Source: Lindgomyces ingoldianus (lineage: Eukaryota; Ascomycota; Dothideomycetes; Pleosporales; Lindgomycetaceae). From it: a stretch of 64,000 nt of DNA. Numbering within the stretch: position 1 is the first letter of the stretch; every line of letters begins with the position of its first letter. Location of the stretch: assembly GCF_010093535.1 (NCBI RefSeq), contig NW_022985200.1, forward strand, positions 627,604 to 691,603, written 5' to 3'. The position numbers and the translations under genes are program-made. Below, piece by piece: positions 1-10,573 of the stretch. Below the pieces are notes generated by a model. That model was not told the origin of the DNA. It did no database searches and worked only from the letters and a program-made list of their open reading frames with translations.

Positions 1-2079
1 CCGTCTACCGAGCCTATGTTATTGGATGCCATGACACATCCAGAAAAAGTCCCCAAGGGAGTGGAATGTCTGATGTTTTCGATATACTACGGTGCAGTGA
101 CGAGTATCATGCCTCAGGAATGTCTGGAGAAGTGGGGTGAAGAACGCTCCTCCCTGCTCGAGAAGTATCGCTTTGCTTTGGAGCAAGCACTTGCGAGGGC
201 GAATTTTCTTTACTGTGACGAGACCATTATACTCCAAGCTTTCGTCATCTTTCTGAATATCATCCGGAGGAATGATGATGCGAGGAAAATTTGGACGTTG
301 ACCGGATTGGTCGTTCGTATTGCACAAACGCTGGGCATACATAGGGATGGAAGCCACTTTGGGCTTCCGCCTTTTGAGATCGAGATGCGGAGGAGACTTT
401 GGTGGCAGGTTTGCATCCTGGACGCTCGAGCGTCTGAGGACCATGGTTGCGATCCCACGATTGTTGAAGCGCAGTTCGACACCAAGATGGTATGCTATTT
501 CATCACCCCCTGGAATATCTAAACTAACAGATGTAGCCTCTGAACGTCAATGACAAAGACCTCGATCCTGATATGACTGACTTCCCTCCGGAGCGCGTTG
601 GTTTCACTGACATGACATTCTGCATCATCCGCTTTGAAGTCGCTAATATCTTCCGTCGCATCCTCTACATCCCACCTGGACCCAACCGATGCAATTATTT
701 CTTCGCCAATCTTACAATCCCTGAAAAGGAGAAATGGATCAGCGAATGCCATCAACGCCTGGAAGATAAGTACTTGAAAGATTGCGATATGTCGGTGCCA
801 CTCTACTGGGTGACGGCGACTGTATCTCGTTTAGTAATGAGCAAGATGTGGTTGATTGTGTACCATCCACATCAGAGGCGAGATGGAGGTAAGTCCTCCA
901 CCTAGCTCCTGATTATACTACAATACTAACAACCTCCTAGGTGCATCGCTCCCCCAAGAAACTAAAGACAAACTTTTCATCACCTCCCTCGAAAATATTG
1001 AATACTCAATCCTCCTCGAAACTGAAGCCCGCACAATGAAATGGGGCTGGCTCTTCCGCACCTACGTCCAATGGCACGCTATCGCTTTCCTCCTCTCCGA
1101 ACTCTGCGTCCGTACCAAGGGCGAGGCCGTTGAACGCGCGTGGCGCGCTCTCGAAGCTACCGCCGGCCGATGGTGGTTCCCGCTTCGTGACTCCAACTCC
1201 CGTAAAGGCAAGCAAGGATGCTTGTGGAAGCCGTTGCGGAAGCTCATGGCAAAGGCGCGGGCAGCGAGGGAGCGCGAACTCACTCTTGAACGGGCGAGTC
1301 AGGCGCTCAAGAATGGGGGACTGATGTACCAGGATTTCCCACAATTGTTAGATCAGGTTCAAGAACCAATTCCGACAGATCAACCGAACTCAGAGGATCT
1401 AGATAAGCTGTTGAGACCTACCGCACCCAGGCTGGGTGATATGCCTGTTGCGAAACCACCAAGTTGGGCGGGGAGTCCCAGGAACGGGAATCCGCAGAGT
1501 CCGTTCATGAATGGAGGAAATGAGTTGCTGGGGTTTGGGAAAAGTACACAAAGTGGCTCGTCGATGAATGGAGCGAGTATGAGCGGCCCCTCGAATTCGA
1601 ACCCGGGACAGATGTTCCAAGACATGACGGAATACGGCTTCGATTACCTCATGCGCGATATCTGGCATGACCATAACTGGGAAGACAGTGCGCCTAATAT
1701 GACTAATGATTCTGGGCGTATGATGCCGCATAGTCTTCCTAGTGCACCAGTACCAGAGACAGAGACAGCGACCTCAACAACCACCACGAACAGGAACCCA
1801 ACAACGAATACGAACGCACGATTACCAACGGCAATGGACGGTATCAGCTCCAACGCCTTTACTCAAAGTCCCGCAACCCTCGCGGCCTCCGATTTCAACA
1901 ACAGTCCCGCCGGAATGGGAGGAAGTAGTGGCCAGAGCTCTGATTCCCCGAATCTGGATGGCGGACAGATGGATTGGGCGAACTGGGATGATTTAGTGAG
2001 GGAGTATGGGATGGATGGTGCGCAAGGTCAGATGGTGGCTAATGGTGCGGGGCATATGGGGATGGTGAATTGGTTTTAG
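1..2079 (+). CDS. Fungal-specific transcription factor, 3' part
   Basis: The gene enters the window already open, so the start and any Zn2Cys6 DNA-binding domain lie upstream. Inferred exons are 1-489, 537-888 and 941-2079, with introns 490-536 and 889-940; the frame stays open through both junctions and gives at least 659 residues. The first two exons carry the fungal_trans (PF04082) middle-homology core: a long helix ending in LGIHRDGS, the E-x-RRRLWW motif, and after the first splice PLNVNDKDLDPDM, the usual 'P.N.nD.dl' motif. The last 250 residues are low-complexity, rich in N, S, G and T, as in fungal activation regions. Expected to be a nuclear regulator of RNA polymerase II genes. The target is not visible; the nearest downstream gene is a GH43 glycosidase on the same strand, about 1 kb away. 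Confidence 0.85.
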
Positions 2080-3157
2080 GGGAGTGGTTTGTGAGACTAG
2101 TGTGGGGGGAACGCTTGGGTGTATGGGTGGGTGGCTGAGTGGATGAGTTTGTATGGGATAGCAGATAATAGGAGTGGAGTAGTGGAAGAGAAAAAGAAGG
2201 GGATGATGGATGATGGATATTGGGTGATGGAGTAGAGTGGACGAAACTGGCTCATCACTGCAGATGACTTGTACGAATACACACAAAACGCAGCACGGGA
2301 GAGATGCAGGGATTTCAGGAGCAGACAAGGTAATGACTAACGATGGCGTTCGATCCCGGAGACTACCCCAGCTCTTTGTACGTGTCTTTTAGGGCATGGC
2401 ATGGCACTCTGTATACCCATGGCGAATGGTCGGAATAAGTGGAATGTGTACTATTATTATGTAGCAAGATCTCCATTTCCTGAAGATTTCCTTGAGTGTA
2501 ATGTGTTTACCTTCAAAACGGATGTTTGTGGGTCTACTGTGTGGTTGTGTTGCTGTTGAGGGGGGTTGAATCTATCCCGTAGGGCATTAACCTTAAATTC
2601 TGCTAGTGCTCGTTCATCCAAGCTGCAAATAAAGATATAGGTAAACGAAACCCTACAAACTTTAGAGAGTCTCATATACTCTATCTCCACCAAGGTAGTT
2701 CTGATAGCCTAATTTTCGGGAGGCGCGTACCATGTCCACGCCTAACACTTAGAGCTGAGTTTTGGGCACCGCCACACAGACAGCCTCACCAAGCCTTTGC
2801 CCCTCACAACCCTCCAGGATTCGTGTCATGACCAGGATTCCACGTGTCGTTCTGTCGTTCTGTCCGAAACAAAGGACCCAATAATTACCCACCATTCTCG
2901 ATCCCGCGCCGCCATCCATTACTTGCATCGTTTTAGATGACGTCACCCCTCTCTTCCTTCCACCACGCCTCCTAAACAACCCGTGGACAGCTGCTCCTAG
3001 CTTACCAATACCTGAAGACCTTCCCTTTGTGTCTGTCTCCCGTTACATTTTCGCTCAACGCCAAACTCGAAGTCTTCCATGTCCGTCCAAGCCCCTTGCT
3101 TGAGGCATCTTGTTAATCGTGCTTTTAGCCTTGTTTACAAAGTATATCGTGGAAATT
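2080..3157. other. Intergenic region
   Basis: This holds the 3' flank of the transcription factor and the promoter of the GH43 gene. Only short incoherent ORFs are present. CT-rich tracts around 2990-3060 look like a fungal core promoter or 5' UTR. No RNA gene or repeat was recognised. Confidence 0.5.
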
Positions 3158-4790
3158 ATGTTCCCAGACCAAGACCAAGCCCAGATGCAAGGTGGAGGTG
3201 GGGGTATTGGCCAAATGCAAGGAGCGATGGGACATCTGCCGTATAATGATCATGTGCTTACCATTACGAACGCGACTACCCCGGATCCGTATGTTATTTG
3301 CGAAGGTGGGATTTATTATATGGTAAGTGTGGGGGCTAGAGTGTGAGGGTAGTTTTGGTAGATATGAGAGGGGGTTGGGGGGATGGGGATGGAGCGAAGG
3401 GAGAAGGGGGAAGGGGAAAGGAGAGAGGGAAAGGGGAGGGGACAAGGTATAGGGGAGACAGGGAAGGGGAGGGAAGAAGAGGAGAAGCGGGGGAAAGGAT
3501 TAGCATTGTAAGTAAGCGAGAGCTAATTTATTAAACAGACCTTTACAGCGGGGGATCGAGTGGAGATTTGGTCTGCGGATAGTTTGTTTGAGTTTGAGAA
3601 GAGAGCAAAGAAGGATGTCATATGGTATGTTCTCTTTCCCTCGATGCTCGAATTCCTTGTGACACTTCTCTTGTCTCCAATCTCCTCTACTCCGGCTGTG
3701 TTATCAGACAATCTGTCTCTGATTTTGGAGCATCTTGTTCGCCGGTCTCTAATATAGAATGCTTTTGGCCTCTGGAGCTCTCGACCCCTATTACTTTTCG
3801 GCTTTCATACCATCTCACCATTTCATTTCTTACTGTTCCTGTAGGCGGCCACCCCCAAACACACCATACTCAGGTGATCTCTGGGCCCCAGAACTCCACT
3901 CCCTCTACGGGCGCTGGTACGTCTATTTCGCCGCTGACGATCCCGCCCATGGCAACAAATCCCACCGAATGTACGTCCTAGCGGGCCCGCCATCCGACCA
4001 ATCCCCCTTAAATCCCCAGGCCTGGAACTTCGAAGGACGACTCCAAGGCATACCCGAAGACCAATGGGCTATAGACGGCACCGTAATCTCCCTCCACGGC
4101 GGCCTCTGCTTCGTCTATTCCGGCTGGCCTCTCGGCGAAAATTCCAGCGAATCCAAGCAAGAAATCTTCATCATCGAAATGGAAAGCCCAACCTGCTGTA
4201 CTGGCACCCCCGTACGCATCTCCACACCCGACCACCCCTGGGAATACTCGGGTAAAAGCGGCATCAACGAAGGCCCGCAATTCCTCAGCTCCCCCGACGG
4301 GCGATGGACCGGGATCGTGTATTCCTGCGCCGGTTCATGGACGCACGAGTATAAAATGAATATCTTGCATTTTGTGGGCGGGAATCCACTTGAGGTGGCG
4401 AGTTGGAGGAAATCTGGGCAACCGTTATTGATGGCGAGGAGAGATGATGCTCCTCCTTATGGGCCGGGACACGGGAATTTTGTGGTTGTGAATGGGCCAG
4501 CCGGTCAGGAGGTTTGGGGCGTGTTTCATGCGACAGATAAGAAGACGGGGTGGGAGGGGAGGAAGGCGAGGATTATGAGAGTGGGGTGGGGGGAAGGAGG
4601 GCCGTTTATGGGGAGTGGGGAGTGTGGGAATTGTAGTAATGATGTTAATCATTTTCTTTATGGGAGTGGATCGGCTGGAGGAGGGGGAGGAGGAGGGGGA
4701 GGGGGAGGAAATGGGGCTGGTGGTGGCTTGAAGGGGCTGAAGGGGTTGATGGGGCAGGCGAAGGGGTTAGTGAATAAAATCTTCAAGTGA
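3158..4790 (+). CDS. GH43-type glycosidase, likely intracellular
   Basis: Glycoside hydrolase family 43 (five-bladed beta-propeller; arabinofuranosidase or xylosidase type) acting on arabinose- or xylose-containing oligosaccharides. Inferred exons are 3158-3322, 3539-3624 and 3845-4790, 398 residues. The start is the first ATG after an in-frame TGA at 3101-3103. The three GH43 acidic residues are visible: Asp43 in TTPDPYV (base), Asp161 in WAIDG (pKa modulator) and Glu226 in INEGPQF (acid). SGDLWAPE is the family's 'dlWAPe' motif. There is no signal peptide; the N terminus is Gln/Gly-rich, so a cytosolic enzyme is likely. The C terminus has a run of 11 glycines, then a short basic helix (LKGLKGLMGQAKGLVNKIFK), which is unusual for the family. 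Substrate specificity cannot be read from the sequence. Confidence 0.88.
3355..3503 (+). repeat. G-rich purine tract inside GH43 intron 1
   Basis: About 140 bases of intron 1 (3323-3538) are nearly pure purine on the coding strand, with many G3-G6 runs. It is a simple-sequence tract that could form G-quadruplex or triplex structures in the pre-mRNA or DNA. It does not interrupt the coding sequence because splice signals GTAAGT and AACAG flank it. Confidence 0.7.
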
Positions 4791-6977
4791 ACGTACGCGA
4801 GAGGGATTGGAGGACGAATGGTAAGATTTTGGAAGGCAGGAAGGATATAAAATGGTACGGTGTAGCCATTTATAAGGTAGGTATGAAAGCATTCTAATTG
4901 GAGGTTGCTCAATGGAATGCATAGCACCTTGTGTCTCCCTTCTCAGGTAGCAAAATCTGCACGAAAGGTCGTCCTTACTCCGGATCAAGGGGGATGATAT
5001 TGATAGAAGTGGTTGAGCGTGATTGAATGCGGATTCGAATTAAGATGGCCGGCTTGCTGGGTCTGTATTCAGCTCGACTCCACTCACTCCTCGCAAGCAT
5101 GGAAGTTAAACTGCAAAATCTAAGCCTACATATAAGAACTTTAGAAACTCTTGCGACTAATCCTATAGTAAGGGAGGAAACTTAGCCTATGTCTCCAGAT
5201 CAAGCTTGGAGCATATTAGCAGCGAGCTTGTCGTGATCAAGAGTGTGTTTGAGATGAGAGATCGAAAACTCTAAGATTGAAAGTGCTTGCGGGTAGGGAT
5301 TTGAGGAGAGAAATTAAAGTGTAAATAGGCTTCTCAGCTTAGTTCTTAATGCAGGGGCTCGAAAATCGATCTGAGCTCTTCAAACAAGCCGGCTGGAGGT
5401 TTGGTGTGCCGGTGGACTGGTGGGACATCATCAGGCTTACCGCATGTGGCCTGCCGAGGATCTTCGTCATCTCGTCACGATCGACATGGCGAAACGCCGC
5501 TCATGATTCTTAGGGCAAAGCTACGGGAGTTTTAATCTAATATACCCCAATGCAATCTTTCAAAAGAGACCGCTGATACATTCCGTCGAGCTGAAGATCT
5601 CTTGCAGCGCTGGGAAGCATTCTTCAGAGGCCTTCGGTGCACGATCCTCGGAACGACATACACCCTGGCTGGAATACGAATATAGAGATGAGTCTGAGCA
5701 GGATACTGGAAAAGGATCTGAAGGAGAAGCCGGAGAGGTTGATGATAGCCCAGAATCACTGTTCGAGCCGCGCTAGTTAAGCCTTGGGATTCAAACAAAC
5801 CAAATTTATTCTCTAGAACAAAATTAGAAGGCCGGAAGGGCTCGACGAAGCCGGGAGAATTTAACGAACAGAAATTCTCACGAAAAAGCGAGAACGAGCT
5901 CTGGATCGCCAGATACAAAGAACGGTACTGTGCTGACTGACAATCTTTCCGCAACAGTGTCGGGATTCGCGGATTGGACCCATGACGGTAAGATTCATAC
6001 GAGTCAGGGGTAAATCCAGGGAAACGTTATTCCGAAATCTGTGCTTTCCAATGCACCCCTAATTCCCGAATTTTCTACCTTACTATCATACACATCCACA
6101 CCCTTGCAGAGAGGTGATAGACTTAGTCGCCAACCTCACTGAATCTTATACTACTCTTAACTCCTTGTAAGCCTTGTATCCCAAGTTCCTATTTACCATG
6201 TCACCACTCTCCACGCTCACAAGCGTGGAAACGGCTCTTAATAATCTTTTAGTTTCCCGCCGGGCCTAACTTGTCGACACACCCCTTGAGCATTTTCCGT
6301 AAACTCTTAAACCCTCGCATTAGATCCCAGCATCGTCTCTCCCTCTCGTGAATCCCCGGACCCGCGCCATCCTCTAGCAAAATCTTCACCATAAGGAAAT
6401 GCTAGTTAAAACAGCTAAGTGCAAAGCAGTACGGCCATTCAAATTTCTCTGATTAATTTCCTTCCTATGGTTCATTCGATATATATTAAGGGGAGTTAGA
6501 CATTTGAAAATTACAAGCAAAGTTTGTTGTGGATACTCCTCCGGGTCGCTAGCAAGCTGGTGAGAATTGTACAGTGCACTGATATCTGCTAATTGTGGAG
6601 CAATGGGAGGATTATAAGCGTAGAGAGTTGGAGGGCTATAGGTAGATTCTAACGCAGAGGACAGATGGATTTGGGCAGTTCTAGGCGGATTTAGATGGCG
6701 AAGTGTGTTTAGTTCGGTGTAGAATGAAGATAGAACAGTAGTATGCTATTCAGGACATTAAAGGGCTTTTTGGGATTGGGGGCGTCGAGGTCTAACCTGG
6801 GAATAAGATGTCTATTTCGTCTGTTCTGCCTCTGGTTCATCTGCGCCATAGAACTTACAATCCAGGATTGAAATAAATCTACCCGCAACCGAGCGTGATA
6901 TTTCTCCATTATATCCACTGCGGCCTAAACCCTTAATAATCCCTTCCATGGACTTACCTCTAACTTCTAATCTTCTT
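4791..6977. other. Long intergenic stretch, no supported gene
   Basis: Two kilobases without a convincing coding region. Frames around 5340-5760 show short open pieces on both strands, including an acidic segment (plus strand, about 5670-5760), but none has a start, splice sites or a recognisable family. It may hold a badly decayed gene. No tRNA, rRNA or tandem repeat was seen. Confidence 0.45.
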
Positions 6978-9625
6978 TTATTCAAAACTATGCTTCCTCA
7001 CCGTCGGCCCTAGAACCCATTCCTCTCCCTTCCCATCAAACATATGCTTCCTAAATAATTCAAATCTGCTTCATAAAAGTGTTTAGGTGAATCCAAACTC
7101 GTTACTGCTTTAAAATATTCTAAAGAAGAAGATAACGCAGGGACAACTTGGTCTGTTTCTACAACCTTGAGAACGGTGCGTCGGTGCGTTTGAGGGAGGG
7201 GTAGACGGAGCGGAGGGATGTTGCGGTAGCGGTGGAGAACAGGAGGTTTTTGAAAACAGAGTGGGATTTGAAGACAGAGGCTAGGATTGAGTCCAAGATG
7301 TAGTCTGCTTAGATGATGCGGCCTGCGCGCCAGATTTACCATATATTCGCGTAATTGATGTTCCAGCCATACTGTTTATCTGCTCTGAAAATGATGCTTG
7401 TGCTTTGGATGTAGTTTGCTAGACAAGCTGCATATGTGGCCTTGCGAAGGTCCTCGAGGAACACTTCTCGGTCTTTTTTGGGCCATACTGAGATCTTGGG
7501 TTGAAGACCCTCCGGGTGTGGTTTTGTGAGCAACCCCCCGTTCGTCGCGGTATGCGGAAGCGAGGCGAATGCCATGGGAGATGTTGGGTGTGAAGGCAGG
7601 TACGTGGAGAGCGATAGCCTCGGTATTGGACCAGATTCCTGTTCTTCCTTCGCTGGTGGCGTCTTAGACGAATTTTCTGGGATGGAGGAAATGACTAATT
7701 CGTTTTCGTGTGGTTTTTGGGATCGCGTTTGCGAGTGAGGTCAGCGCCAATTGAGAATAGCAGTGTGCCTCTCTGGTATCTGCGTTAGCATTATCCATTC
7801 CATAAGAAAAAATTGAGTTACAGGGAAAAGGGGAGCAGTCGGGGCCAGAGCATACCGTCTCCCCAATCGTATACCACTTTCTAAATGCATCTCCAATCTG
7901 CTCATACCCCCAGTCCCATCATCTTCATCATCTCCCAAACCTCACAAATCGCACTCATCATCCCGTGCTTAACCCCATTTTGCGCCATTTTAATGTAATA
8001 CCCCGCGCCTCCCTTCCCAACATGCCCTACACAAGCCAGGGCTTCCAACGGGCCGTACTACGGTCCGTACAAAGTGAACCGTATCGGTCACGTGTTCAGT
8101 ACGAACGTGCCGAGTTCGTGAGCCGTACCGTACGCTTAATGATGCTCTAGGTACGGTACGTAGTACGGATTGCATTACCCTTTTTGGAAGTTTGTATAGG
8201 GATTCTAGAGGAGTAGGAGGGCTCTAATTAGCCAAAAGTTCCGCGAGGACGCTTAAATCTCTTTCTAAGGGTTTTAATCTATCCACCTGCAGTCTGTTGT
8301 CTTAAAAATGCCTATTACAGACTATTTTCTATTACAGAGTTATCCATCTACGCGCCTTACTGCCTTATAGGTCTTATCTAGTTAATTAGATCCCTCTGTT
8401 ATTAGTCTTGTAGGCTGCAGAAGTCAAAAGCCCTCTACACCGCGTCTCCTGCCTTATCCTGCGATAGTACACTGTCTGTGGCTAAAGATTAATTTTAGTA
8501 ATACATAGCTATTAGACTTAAAACAGGCGTTGCCCTTAGCGCAATTAGGTTACTAAGTAAATAACAAGACTACGTTGCAAGGCAATTATACGCTGTTAAA
8601 GGTGTAGGCTTATAGCGTGGATATAACGCTTCTAGAGGAGCAGGATAAGGTAATCCGCCTCTAGCTCTGCTGTTAGTGTCATGAGTAGACCTCTCTGCTC
8701 TTGTTACTAGGGAGAATTAGTTATCTTATGGCTAATTAGACCTTAATCTTGCGTCTCTAGAGACCTATAGTCTTAGCTGTTTTAACTAGAGTACAGCGTA
8801 CTTTAATTGAATTGCACTACTCGTACAGATCACGTGAGCCGTACCGGTTACAATACGTACACCTACCGCTCCTCCTCCCTGTTGTACGAACGTACACAAA
8901 ATCTCACCCGTACAGGCCTCAAAATCGCCCAATCGTACAGTACTACGCCTCGTACACAAGGCTTCATACTTCACTGCAACCCTCTCTGACAACGGTAGAA
9001 TATTGCTGATAGCGGACTCGCCGCCGCCAGGGCATATAGATGATCCAGCGCGTGTCGCTTGGTACCCGTCTGACACGCCGCATTCGATGTAGTGGATGCC
9101 AGAGGGAGCATATTTCTTTTGCCGACGCTCAGAGCTGGCGTAGTGTTCGTTGCCACAGTCGAGGATGATGTCGGCGACGGAGAGGTAGGGTGAGAGGTTT
9201 GCGAGGACTTTGTCGCCGATGGTACAGTGGGGAAAGGAGAAGATGATGAGACGTGGTGTGTAGAGTGATTTACATAGACTTTTGTAATCTGGCAACACCT
9301 CATCATTAGTGTCCTATCTACGTATCTCTTGGGTAGCAATGCAGTGTACGATTTGATACACATGTGAAGGTTATTTCAGCTCACTGTTAAAACCTCTAAC
9401 CCTCCCATAATATCCCGCCTCCAGAACACTCTTCATAACACTATCCATCGCGCTTTCTGACGAATCCGACAAGCTTACATTCAGTCCGACTTCTGCAAAC
9501 CGCAATGCCATCCCGCCACTCATGCTACCACAGCCAATGATAGCAATATGAATCCATCATCAAGTTCCAATATCTAAATCGGGACTGTAGTCACACTTAC
9601 CGACATGAGCTCTGGACTCTCTGGC
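6978..9625 (-). pseudogene. 6-phosphogluconate dehydrogenase-like pseudogene
   Basis: A full-length relic of a 6-phosphogluconate dehydrogenase homologue (NADP-dependent oxidative decarboxylation giving ribulose 5-phosphate). Reading the minus strand: a short first exon with a GTAAGT donor near 9600; a Rossmann motif GCGSMSGGMA (about 9510-9540); 'RLIIFSFPH' and 'DIILDCGNEHY' (about 9130-9250); then after an insertion 'CVGHVGKGGAGYYIKMAQNG' (about 7970-8035), which is the substrate-binding 'GAGHfVKMVHNG' region; then C-terminal segments 'NYIQSTSIIF', 'GWNINYANIW' and 'PALSSSLEYF'. The frame changes at least twice (for example near 7895), and two stops near 7330-7340 fit CAA-to-TAA changes. 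A 0.9-kb element (8036-8952) splits the gene. It cannot make an active enzyme as it stands. Sequence divergence suggests a paralogue, not the housekeeping gene. Confidence 0.85.
8036..8952. mobile_element. Non-autonomous DNA element, hAT-like target duplication
   Basis: Identical 8-bp direct repeats TACACAAG at 8028-8035 and 8953-8960 bracket 917 bp that interrupts the dehydrogenase reading. An 8-bp duplication is typical of hAT transposons. Both ends are dense in GTACG/CGTAC and contain CACGTG-type palindromes (8041-8165 and 8813-8960). The terminal inverted repeats are weak (CCAGG against CGAGG). The middle (about 8200-8790) is AT-rich with no ORF, so it has no transposase of its own. The class assignment rests mainly on the duplication length. 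Confidence 0.6.
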
Positions 9626-10252
9626 ATACTAACATTTTGTCTCCTGCTAAAACCAAAGCTAAGGTCCGTCGCTAATAGGAAACTCGAAACGAAAATGGTG
9701 AAATACAAATAAGTGAAAGAAGAAAAAGGAGGAAGGGAGGGCTCATTGTAGTGCAGCTAACCGTCTAGCGTTACGCCGGGGTTGAAGGTTCTATAGTGAA
9801 ACGAAGATGGCCAGAGAATAGGATGAGGGTGAACGGAGGCCGTTACAGGTGTACATTGTGGCGCCGACGGGGCACAAGGGATACGCTTTCGACCAAGCAA
9901 AAAGGGGATTGGATGGACGGGGTATGTGGTAGTTCTCAACACCTTCACTACCTGCATGATGCCCGTCTGGTAGGAGCGGGCATCGATCGTTGGAAATTTA
10001 TGGTTACGTAAATGAAACAAAGAGATCTAGTCTTCGAGATGATACCCAGAATCAGCGAGTGAATTCACGTGTACTTGGCTAACTATTTTCCGGACTGGTA
10101 GCGAAAGTCACATGCAGTGTCCCATATCGGAAAGTTGTGTCCAGCTGTAGAGCGACCGTAGTCCAGCGCATTGCATTCATCCTCACCACTCTTCCTCAAT
10201 TCTCGTGTTCCACCCATACCCACGCTTCGTTTAGGCCACCACGTGGCGGCGC
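9626..10252. other. Intergenic region
   Basis: This lies between the dehydrogenase relic and the secreted-protein gene. Only short overlapping ORFs on both strands, without family resemblance. Nothing supported. Confidence 0.4.
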
Positions 10253-10573
10253 TCAAACCGGGCACTGACGGTGCCCAATGCCCTTCTCATAATAATTCTT
10301 ACAGCTAGTTCGAACCCCGTAGCTGCAGCAGCTATCTTTGCCACCCTTCCCATTCAACTGATACGCATAGATGGGGTTCCAATTGCCTTTGACCTGCGAA
10401 CAGTAACCGCAGTAAACCCCGGCTTCGATGCCAGAAGCTGACTTACAGCCGACAGAGTAGTTGCAGTCTCGGGCTTCAAGGTCTACGGCCTCAGGGAGGG
10501 GTTCGGCCTCTGGGGCGGCATTTGGGAATGCCACAACGAGGGGGAGAAGGAGAGCGAGGAGTTTGGGATTCAT
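10253..10573 (-). CDS. Small secreted cysteine-rich protein
   Basis: A single-exon ORF of 106 residues. The first about 20 residues form a clear signal peptide (MNPKLLALLLPLVVAFPNAA), followed by an acidic Glu/Pro pro-region to about residue 35 ending in LEAR, a possible processing site. The mature part of about 70 residues holds eight cysteines, including one adjacent pair (SCCS), an even number compatible with four disulfides. Aromatic and Gly/Lys residues are frequent. This is the general shape of fungal apoplastic effectors, antimicrobial peptides or small adhesins. I do not recognise the family and give no specific function. It stands alone, about 600 bp from the dehydrogenase relic. Confidence 0.7.
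   Translation of the reverse strand: MNPKLLALLLPLVVAFPNAAPEAEPLPEAVDLEARDCNYSVGCKSASGIEAGVYCGYCSQVKGNWNPIYAYQLNGKGGKDSCCSYGVRTSCKNYYEKGIGHRQCPV

Noticed and set aside
3110..3157. N-terminal extension of the GH43 protein resembling a signal anchor
   Set aside because: It would start at a TTG codon directly after an in-frame TGA. The first ATG is at 3158.
5532..5954. 140-codon minus-strand ORF
   Set aside because: Unusual composition, no recognisable domain, and it overlaps equally open plus-strand pieces. No start context or introns support it.
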